DNA of 28,145 nt from a virus: positions 1 to 28,145 of the IMG/VR virus record IMGVR_UViG_3300044639_000612. The stretch is one strand, 5' to 3'. The translations under genes were made by a program, and so were the position numbers. The first letter of the stretch is position 1; each line of letters begins with the position of its first letter. The notes under the pieces were generated by a model. It saw only the letters and a list, made by a program, of their open reading frames with translations, did not search any database and was not told the origin of the DNA. This document shows, one piece after another, positions 16,839 to 27,200 of this stretch.

Positions 16839-16853
16839 TAAATAATTTTCCTT

Positions 16854-17297
16854 TTAAGGTTTCACAGGCCAAGTTATACTAAATGGATTGGGTTGAGATG
16901 TAATATCTCTTAAAGATTGTCTGTATTCAGACCAAATTGCTTTTGTTTCAGCTGATACATCTGCTAATTGTGTCCAATCACACTCTACCAATAATTCATT
17001 TCGAGTTTCTCTAACAATAAACCATTGATTTTCTAATCTATAATCTATTTCAGTTTGAGATGCATTGGTTTGAATCCAATTTTGATAATATACACCATCA
17101 GTTAAAACAGGCGTTCCTTCGGTGATATTTTTTGTGTAATCGGTTGGCATTGGAGTTGGAGTAACTACATACATATCCCACTCTATCAATGATGTATCAG
17201 TTAATTCGCTAGGTAAGCTTACATTTGGAAATGCTGCTCTTAATTGAGGAATACTATAAGGATAGTTTATTGTTTCATCTATAATTCGTAAATACAT
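16854..17297 (-). CDS. Probable tail fibre/tail assembly chaperone
   Basis: A 147-aa soluble protein. The N-terminal part (MYLRIIDETINYPYSIPQLR, then WDMYVVTPTPMP) resembles the substrate-binding half of small fibre-assembly proteins. The C-terminal part has the hallmark RNELLVECDWTQLAD, then IWSEYRQSLRDITSQPNPF and ITWPVKP. In tail assembly chaperone families this RxxLLxxxDWTQ...W..YRQALRDI...P..WP.KP pattern is very common. Such proteins help the long fibre fold and trimerise and are not usually part of the virion. It starts 1 nt after the stop of the BspA-like gene, so translation is coupled. Its likely clients are the 300-aa protein and/or the giant fibre just upstream. The role is inferred from motif and position. 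Confidence 0.7.
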   Translation of the reverse strand: MYLRIIDETINYPYSIPQLRAAFPNVSLPSELTDTSLIEWDMYVVTPTPMPTDYTKNITEGTPVLTDGVYYQNWIQTNASQTEIDYRLENQWFIVRETRNELLVECDWTQLADVSAETKAIWSEYRQSLRDITSQPNPFSITWPVKP

Positions 17298-17298
17298 A

Positions 17299-18201
17299 TT
17301 ATTTAAAGTTTACAGGTATTGATGCAAAATTTGATAAACCAGTACAATTGTTGAATGCATCAGTTCCAGATGGAGTTGGAGTTCTTAACCACAATTCAGG
17401 TGCAGTTCCCGTTAATGAATTTACAGTTGAACTCATATTATAAATATTATTAAAAATAGTTACGTTTGTATTAAATGTAAATTGTAATACATTTGTTAAT
17501 GCTCTACAATTTCTAAAAGTTGATGAAAAGTTTACTACTAAAGTATTAGTATCAAATAATGTAGAAGGTACTGATGTTAATCCAGTACAAGCAAAAAAGC
17601 AAGATGCAAATGTTGTTGCTAAAGTTACATTATCAAATAATCCAGTTGGTACGGTTGTTATAGTTGTTATACCAGAAAAACTATCCGTAAATGTTGTTGC
17701 GTTTGGTGAATAATCAAATACATCCTCAGGAATTGCTGTTATTCTAGTACCTCTCATAAAAGAGGCAAAAGAAACTACCTCTGCTAAACCAGTATACCCA
17801 CCCACACCACTCAATGAAGCACTTCCAGGTATTGCTGTCAAATTAGTACATCCATAAAAATTTATAGTTCTTAATCCAACAATTCCCCATTGTACTAATT
17901 CCGTAACAAGAGTTCTAATACCAGCATTATTATCGACACGAAAACCTGGCATAAATCCATTTATAGTAATTGTATAAGTTCCGGCTGTTACAAAGGTATG
18001 TATTCTATCTACTGAATTTGATGATGTTATTAGTGGTGATGATGTAGAATCTCCCCAGCTAATCGTTAAATTAGGAGTTAAACCACCATAATCTACTAAA
18101 GGAGTTGTAAATACAGTATTAGCCGTAGTCGTTGTTATTCTAAATACAAACGGAAAAACTGCCGATGATTCTGATTCTACTAGTCTTCTAAATATTCCCA
18201 T
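17299..18201 (-). CDS. PKD-like plus BspA-like leucine-rich-repeat protein, probable receptor-binding tip
   Basis: A 300-aa protein with two parts. Residues about 20-82 look like a PKD/Ig-type beta domain: ISWGDST at 47-53 and VDRIHTFVTAGTYTITI at 64-80, the WGDG...HTY...GTYTVTI signature. Residues about 105-240 are BspA-like leucine-rich repeats with units such as TTVPTGLFDNVTLATTFASC and TSVPSTLFDTNTLVVNFSST, each with a central F and conserved Cys/Asn turns. The C-terminus (LWLRTPTPSGTDAFNNCTGL) is a further degenerate unit. There is no signal peptide, so it is not an exported host-type lipoprotein. It follows the giant fibre by 11 nt and precedes the assembly chaperone by 1 nt. This suggests it forms the distal tip or adhesin of the giant fibre. 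BspA-like repeats are otherwise known from bacterial and protist surface proteins that bind other proteins. Confidence 0.78.
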   Translation of the reverse strand: MGIFRRLVESESSAVFPFVFRITTTTANTVFTTPLVDYGGLTPNLTISWGDSTSSPLITSSNSVDRIHTFVTAGTYTITINGFMPGFRVDNNAGIRTLVTELVQWGIVGLRTINFYGCTNLTAIPGSASLSGVGGYTGLAEVVSFASFMRGTRITAIPEDVFDYSPNATTFTDSFSGITTITTVPTGLFDNVTLATTFASCFFACTGLTSVPSTLFDTNTLVVNFSSTFRNCRALTNVLQFTFNTNVTIFNNIYNMSSTVNSLTGTAPELWLRTPTPSGTDAFNNCTGLSNFASIPVNFK

Positions 18202-18212
18202 AACTATAATTA

Positions 18213-21200
18213 TTAACTTAAGTTTTTACCTGTTACAAATCCATAGTAAGATGTTCCACCATTATAAGTGTAGAATACTAAAACATCAGTTCCAGAAGAA
18301 GTAAGTATTGGCGCACTTCCACCAACCCAATCAACACTAGCAGGCCAAGTAATTGCATATGCTCCGGCATTTACGGTTACTAATGTAAATCCAAATCCAA
18401 TTGGAGAATTAGGTGCGTTTGTTATTGTTATTGTTGCAGTTCCGTTAAATTGTCTTCTAAAGTTGTTTGCTGTTGATAAATCCAATGTTGCACTTCCACC
18501 AGTTCCTAAATCATTAAATGTTTCTCTATATGTTGTTGATATTACGTTACCTACTACTGCTAAATTCGTACCATCAAATGTTATATTACTTTCAACAGTT
18601 GCACCAACGGGTGCATTTGTGTAAGTTAATAATCCATCATTGGTTGTTCCAACCAAAGAAAATCCATTTGTACCAGAAGTTCCAGATGAAAATGCCGGTG
18701 AATTAGTACCCGATGTACCATTTGCACCACTAGTCCCAGATGAACCAAAGAATGTACCATTTAATCCAGAAGTACCATTTGCACCACCACTACCAGAAGT
18801 ACCAGATGAAAATCCCGGAGCGTTTGTACCTGATGTACCAGAAGAACCGGAAGCGCCAGTCTCACCATTAATACCACTCGTACCACTGCTACCAAAGAAT
18901 GTACCATTAACACCAGAAGTTCCTGATGTACCAGAAGTTCCAGAAGTTCCTAATCCAGACGTTCCCGATGTTCCAGCCGTACCACTTATTCCAGAAGTTC
19001 CTGATGAACCGAACATTGTACCATTTAATCCAGAAGTTCCTGATGTACCAGAAGTTCCCGATGTACCAGCAGAACCAGATACTCCAGAAGTTCCTGATGT
19101 GCCGCTTGTACCACTACTACCAAACATAGTACCATTCAATCCAGAAGTTCCTGCTGTCCCAGAAATACCAGATGTGCCCGATGTACCACTTACTCCGGAA
19201 GTACCCGATGTTCCAGAAGTACCACTACTTCCAAACATTGTACCATTTAATCCAGAAGTTCCTGATGTTCCTGATGTTCCAGAAGTTCCTGATGTTCCAC
19301 TACTTCCACTTACTCCTGAAGTACCACTTGTACCACTACTTCCAAAGAAAGTTCCATTTAATCCAGAAGTTCCTGATGTTCCCGATGTACCAGAAGTTCC
19401 TGATGAACCATCCGTGCCATTTAAACCAGAAGTTCCCGATGAACCACTTTCTCCAGAAGTACCACTACTTCCGAACATTGTACCATTTAAACCAGAAGTT
19501 CCCGATGAACCACTTTCTCCAGAAGTTCCAGATGTACCAGCTCCGCTTGTACCAGAAGTACCATCAAAACCAGATGTTCCACTACTTCCAAACATTGTAC
19601 CATTTAAACCAGAAGTTCCTGAAGTTCCAGAAGTTCCAGAAGAACCACTTTCTCCAGAAGTACCTGAAGTACCACTTATTCCAGAAGTACCACTACTTCC
19701 AAACATTGTACCATTCAATCCAGAAGTTCCTGAAGTACCATCAGTACCATTTATTCCCGATGTACCACTTGTACCACTTGTACCAGACGTACCATCAGTA
19801 CCATTTATACCAGAAGTTCCTGAAGAACCAAAGAAAGTTCCGTTTAATCCAGAAGTTCCTGAAGTTCCGCTAGTACCATCCGTACCATTTATTCCACTCG
19901 TTCCACTACTTCCACTTTCTCCCGATGTTCCAGAAGTACCGCTACTACCAAAGAATGTACCATTTAATCCAGAAGTTCCAGAAGAACCATTTTCTCCAGA
20001 AGTTCCTGATGAGCCATTTTCCCCAGAAGTTCCTGATGTTCCCGATGTACCATCAGAACCACTTACGCCGCTTGTACCACTACTACCAAAGAATGTTCCG
20101 TTTAAACCAGAAGTTCCTGATGAACCATTTTCTCCAGAAGTTCCTGAAGTTCCTGATGTGCCACTTGTACCGCTTGTACCAGAAGTACCACTACTACCAA
20201 AGAAAGTTCCATCTAATCCAGATGTTCCTGATGTACCACTTGTACCACCACTTCCAGATGTTCCAGAAGTTCCATCACTACCACTTGTGCCGCTTGTACC
20301 GCTTGTTCCATCACTACCAGAAGTTCCTGATGTTCCAGAAGTTCCATCTGAACCATTTGTACCGGATGTACCAGCTGAACCATTTGTACCTGAAGTTCCC
20401 GATGTACCACTTGCTCCAGAAGTTCCTGATGAACCACTTTCTCCAGAAGTTCCAGAAGTTCCTGATGTACCATCAGTACCAACACCACTTGTACCACTTG
20501 AACCAGCACTACCATTTGTACCACTTGTACCAGATGTACCTGAAGTTCCAGATGAACCACTTTCTCCAGAAGTTCCTGAAGTACCAGATGTACCATCAGT
20601 ACCAACGCCGCTTGTACCAGAAGTTCCGCTTGTACCACTTGTACCAGACGAACCATCACTACCACTTGTGCCTGATGTTCCAGATGTACCAGAAGTTCCC
20701 GAAGTACCCGATGTACCACTACTACCACTAGTACCACTTGTACCAGACGAACCATCACTACCGCTTGTACCAGATGTACCGCTTGTTCCAGAAGTTCCCG
20801 ATGTACCGCTTGTACCAGATGAACCCGATGTACCATCCGAACCAGAAGTTCCTGATGTTCCAGAAGTTCCAGAAGTTCCCGATGTACCCGAAGTTCCAGC
20901 CGAACCAGTTGAACCAGAAGTTCCTGATGAACCAGAAGTTCCCGATGTACCATCTTGTCCAGCTGAGCCGGATGTACCAGAAGTTCCTGATGTACCATCT
21001 GAACCAGTTGAACCAGATGTACCACTTGTTCCAGATGTACCAGAAGAACCACCACTACCAGATGTTCCACTACTACCACTATCACCACCACTACCAGAAG
21101 TTCCCGATGTACCAGAAGTTCCCGATGTACCAGAAGTTCCCGAAGTACCACTACTACCATTAGAACCAGAAGTTCCTGAAGTACCCGATGTACCAGAAGT

Positions 21201-24200
21201 ACCTGCTGTACCAGCAGAACCATTTGTACCGCTTGTTCCCGATGTTCCAGAAGTTCCTGATGTTCCAGAAGTTCCTGATGTTCCAGAAGTTCCTGATGAA
21301 CCACCACTTCCTGCAGTTCCATTTGTACCGCTTGTTCCTGATGTTCCTGATGTTCCAGAAGTTCCAGAAGTTCCTGATGTTCCGCTTGTGCCTGATGTTC
21401 CAGATGTTCCGCTTGTGCCTGATGTTCCAGAAGTTCCCGATGTCCCAGATGTTCCAGAAGTTCCCGATGTTCCAGATGTTCCAGAAGTTCCCGATGTTCC
21501 AGATGTTCCTGATGTTCCAGAAGTTCCTGATGTTCCTGATGTACCAGAAGTTCCTGATGTTCCTGATGTACCAGAAGTTCCTGATGTACCATCTAATCCA
21601 GAAGTTCCAGAAGTTCCTGATGTACCAGAAGTTCCTGATGTACCAGAAGTTCCTGATGTACCATCTACTCCAGATGTTCCAGAAGTCCCAGAAGTACCGC
21701 TTGTACCACTTGTACCAGAAGTTCCTGATGTACCATCCGTTCCACTTATACCAGAAGTTCCTGATGTACCAGATGAACCCACAGCTGCTGCTATATTTCT
21801 ATATCCTAATTTTTTTGTTACTGTATCCCATATTACTACTTGCTCATATGATGCAGATGGTAAATTTCCAAAAAATACACTACCACTCACACCCAAACTA
21901 GCACTAACTACTAAAGATGCTCTAAAAGTTTGGTCAGTATTAATTTGTAAGAACGATGAAGTATCACTTCCAGCTGCATTTAAAGCGTATGATGCAGTAA
22001 ATGCAAATATTGCTAATGAAGCCGTACCAACTCTCATTGATGCGGTTTGGAAATTTTGTATAAAGTTAGCCGTATCAACGTTTGATGCATTTTGTGCAAA
22101 TAATGCATATGATGCGGTAATTGCTAAAGAAGCAGTACCAACAGTCATTGAAGATGTTCTACTATTTCTTACATAATCAGTTAAATTAAGATTACTTAAA
22201 TCAGCTACATATGATGCGGTTTCTGCAAATTTAGAATTTAAAACAGCCATTGAAGCTGTTTGGTCATTTCTTACATAAGCGTTTGCATTTGATAACGATG
22301 CTGATAATGCTACCAACGATGCCGAATCAAATCCAGTTACAGCGTCTGCTAAAGCTGCTCTCCTAGCATAAGATGCCGAATAAACTTCACCAAATACCCT
22401 ATCTCCATTAATAGTTCCATTTATTAAAGAACCACCACTACCAATTACAACATGTCCAGATGTTAATCCACTAAATACAATTTGTATAGTATCATCATCA
22501 ATTGATTTTATTGTTCCAGGTAAAATTTGGTCTTCAGAACCAGTAGCGTACACCTGAACCATTGGATATTTTATACCCAAATTGTGTACAATAGTTAAAT
22601 TACTTACATTATTAAATGCTACTGTTTCAGTTAATGATGTTTCCGGCTGAGGTATGAAATATCCTTGTGTTGGATTGAATCTTAAAATATCATATTCTGC
22701 ACTAGCCGTAGCCCCAACTCCTTGGAAATTATATGTACCTAAGAATGAACCGGTAAATAATTGAGATTTAATAACATTACTTGCCGTAATATTATTTACT
22801 AATATTTTATTCAATACATTCAAATCACCTTGTATAGATGCTGATGTATTTACAACTAATCCTAAATTTGGAGAGATTTGTGCAGTTACAGAACCAGATT
22901 GTAATAGAGAAGTTTCAAATGCTAAATTAGCGATATTGATATTTCTTAATCCACTACCATCTCCAATAAATGAAGAACCAGATGCTGCTATTACATTTCC
23001 ACCACTAACAAATACCGAACCACTCACAGTTAGTGAACCAGAGAATATTCTTACAGATGTATTTACTTCAAATCCTTTATTTGGAGATATCACACCTTCA
23101 ACCGAACCAGATATAACTCTATCTAATTTAAGGTCTTGTAATGCGTTTGCCGGAATGTTAAATAATCCACCACCATCACCAATAAATAATGCAGCTGTTA
23201 TAGGTACGTTTACATCTAATTTTTCTGGGTCTACAATTGCTCTACCAGAACCAGATTGAATTATACTTAATTGTAAATCTTCTAATGCCGATGCTGGGAT
23301 ATTAAACAATCCACCACCATCACCTTCAAAACGAGATGATGATATCGAACCACTAATACTTACCGAACCAGTGAATATAGAACCATAATAAGAACCAGAA
23401 TTAGAACCTACACTTGAGAATACACCATTCGTTGTTACTACAAATTGTATTCCACTTTGAACGGATGCCGTTGCAGAACCACTTGCTATTAATGGAGCTG
23501 CAGATGCTTGTACATTCGTTAATTGAGAACCATCTCCAATGAATGAAAATGCTCTAACACTACCACTTACGTCAATTGAACCCGTAAATCTAGAACCAAT
23601 GGCCGAACCAGTTGCTCCAGTTGTTACTACAAAGGAATCACCACTTTGAACCGATGCAGTTGCAGAACCACTACCAATGAATGGTGCAGCTGCCGCTTGT
23701 ACGTTTGTTATAAATCTACCATCACCTAATATAAATTGAGCTTTTAAACTACCACTAACATCAACACTACCAGTTATACGAGTACCAATTTGATAATTTA
23801 AGCCAGAACCAGTTGCACCGGTTGTAACTACAAAAGTATCACCACTAGCTACCGAAGCCGTTGCAGAACCACTTGCTATTAAAGGTGATGCTGCCGCTTG
23901 TACATTTGTAATTTGAGAACCATCTCCTATAAATCTAAATGCTCTAACACTTCCACTTACATCAACACTTCCAGTAAATTGAGAACCAAACTCAGAACCA
24001 CTAAATATATTAGTTGCTATTACTTTAAATCCAAAATCAGGACTTACAGATGCCGTTACTGAACCAGATACAATAAACGATGATAATAGTGCATCTTCAG
24101 TTAATGCAGAACGAGGAATATTTCTAAGATATGTTCCATCAGCAAATATAAATGATGATGAATCTATAAATAGTCCTCCGCTTGTATCATTTACAAATAA

Positions 24201-27200
24201 ACTACCAGATACGGATATTGAACCCGTAAATTGAGATGCTATTTGTGTAACAAAGAAACTTTCACTTACTGATGAAGTAAATGGTGTTTTTACTATAAAT
24301 CCAAATACAGGAGATACCGATGCTGTTACTGAACCTGATTTAATTTCAGATGAAGCTAATGCATCTTCAGTTAATGCAGAACGAGGAATATTTCGTAAAT
24401 AAGTACCTTCTGAATAAATAAAAGAAGATGAATCAATTAAAATACTTCCACTAAAAGATGAACCACTTTCAACTGATTCAACAAAAAATCCTTTTTGTGG
24501 TGATACCGATGCTGTTATACTACCAGTTGCTATTCGTACTGCATCACCAGTAATATTTGAGAAAGGAATATCAAATAATCCTTTACCACTACCACTAAAT
24601 ACAGAAGCAGTTACTACACCAATTACTTTTGTATCTCCAATTAATTTTATTTCTGCTGGAACATATAATGCATCTACTACATTAATAGTGCCGGCCATTG
24701 AACCATGTAATTGACAATTATAATAAAGTGTATCCGGTGCACTTCCTGAAACTAAAAATGTTATAACACCAACATCATCACCATTATTAGTTACCCAAGT
24801 ATCATATGAGTTTGCAGTACCTGTACTATTTGTATCTTTAATCCAAAATGGATGCCCACTAGCATTTACATTAAATGTATAATTTACATTTCTAACTAAA
24901 GTTAAAGTTGGGTTTGAACCACTTACTAATCTATTACTTATATTATATGCACTACTTCCAGCATTGGTTACGTTAAATACAGTATCTATATCAGAATATG
25001 CTAATTCTCTTGCCGAAGATGATACTATAAAACTTCCACTAATTGTAGAAAATGTATTTACTCTAAGCCCATAATCAGGCGAAATTGATGCAGTTACCGA
25101 ACCACTTGCAATTCTATTAATTTTAAATGATAATGCAGATTCAGGAATATCAGATAATCCAGCACCACTACCACTAAAGAAAGAACCAGTCTCAACTCTA
25201 ATATATCCACCAGTTACAAATAAACTACCAGTAAATTGCGAACCACTTTCAGCTGATATTACTCTAAATCCAAAATCAGGAGAAACAGATGCAGTTACAC
25301 TACCACTTTTAATTTCGGTAGATATTAAAGCATCTTCGGTCAATGCGTTTCTAGGAATATCTTTTAATCCAGCACCAGAACCAGAGAAAAATGAGCCAGT
25401 CTCAACTCTAATGTATCCACCAGTTACAAATAAAGAACCTGTAAATTGAGAACCACTTTCAGCTGATATTACTCTAAATCCATCATCAGGAGAAACCGAT
25501 GCAGTTACACTTCCACTAGCAATTCTTTTTAATTCTTCTGATAACGCTGAAAATGGAATATCTGTTAATCCTTTACCACTACCACTAAATACGGATGCTG
25601 ATACTGAACCAGAAAAGTTTGATACTGAAGCGAATACCTCAAATCCTCTATCAGGAGAAATTGATGCAGTTGCAGAACCAGAGAAAATTTTAGAAAGGTC
25701 TAAGTTTGCCAATGCTGATAGTGGGATATCAAATAAATTTTTACCACTACCAGAATAAGATGAACCACTTGCTAATGATATATTACCACTAACAAATAAA
25801 CTACCAGTAAATTGAGAACCACTTTCCGCAGATAATACTTTAAATCCAAATTCAGGACTAACCGATGCCGTTACACTACCACTTTTTATTTCAGTAGATA
25901 ATAAAGCATCTGGCGTTAAAGCTGCTCTTGGTATATCAAATAATCTAGCACCACTACCGCTAAACGAACCACTGGATATTTCTATACTTGAATTTCCAAA
26001 TATACTACCACTTAAAAATATACTACCAGTAAATTGAGAACCTTTATCAGAAGATACTACTACGAATCCAGAATCAGGACTTACAGAAGCTGTTACCGAA
26101 CCAGATACTATCTTTGTTGCAACTTGAGGTGGTACGTTTATATTTGTTAATCTACTACCATCTCCTTGAAATGAACCACTAAAGCTTGAACCACTAATTT
26201 CTTGTCCAATTAAATTTCCAAATATAATTAAAGAACCACTAATATCAACAGACCCACTAAAAGTTGAACCACTTTCAACTGATTTTACTAAAAACCCATC
26301 ATCAGGACTTACAGAAGCCGTTACAGAACCACTTGCTATTCTAGGAGAATCTCCAGTAAATGCTGCTCTTGGAATATTAAATAATCCCCCACCATCACCT
26401 TGGAAAAACGAACCACTAAATGAGCCAGTAAATTCTCTAGCTCTAATAATATCACTAACATCCAAACTTCCTGTTATGGTAACACCATCACCTTTTTGCA
26501 ATAATCCATCTACTATATTAATAGTACCAGCCATAGATGCATGGAATTGACAAATATAATAAAGTCTATCAGGTGCATTTGATGGTACTGCAAATATTAA
26601 AGTACCAACTTGACCTCCATTATTCGTTACACCCGTATTATATAAATCGTTTGTTCCGGTTGTATTAATTGTTTTTATTTGAAAAGGATGTCCGCTTACA
26701 TTTAAATTAAAAATATAAGTTATACCTCTTACTAATGTTAATGTTGGATTCGAACCAATAGCTGCCCCAGTAAAATTATAATTTAAATTATCATTATTAG
26801 TTACGTTAAATACAGTTTGTATAGATTCGGATGGAAAATATTGCTTAGATGCTGAAATAAGCATACTTCCACTAAATGTAGAGAATGTATTTACTACCAA
26901 TCCTTTATCAGGAGAAATTGATGCAGTTGCCGAACCGCTTGAAATCTTAGATAAGTCTAAATCTCTTAATGCTCTTACTGGAATATCAAATAATCTAGCA
27001 CCACTACCAGAGTAAGATGAACCAGAATTAATTTCAATTCCACCACTTACAAATAAACTACCAGTAAAACTAGAACCACTTTGTGCAGATATTACTTTAA
27101 ATCCAAAATCCGGAGATGTTGATGCCGTTACACTACCACTTGCTATTAATGTTGCTACCAATGCATCCGGAGTTAATGCTGAACGTGGTATATCGAATAA

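Noticed and set aside
16854-16868. Small CCTT/AAGG palindrome at the end of the 147-aa gene
   Set aside because: The loop would be two bases and the stem four pairs; not a plausible terminator.
17299-18201. Diversity-generating retroelement acting on the BspA-like gene
   Set aside because: No reverse transcriptase, template repeat or matching variable repeat is visible in the window.
18663-21779. The regular short repeats looked at first like a CRISPR or minisatellite array
   Set aside because: The period is 9 bp, in frame, with synonymous variation and glycine in every third codon; there are no spacers. It is coding.
18640-22176. A 1178-codon open frame on the plus strand (VPEVPDVPEVP-type repeats)
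   Set aside because: It is the antisense of the TSG tract. The codons for Thr, Ser and Gly read in reverse give GTN-CCN-GAN without stops, so openness is automatic. No start context or family match.
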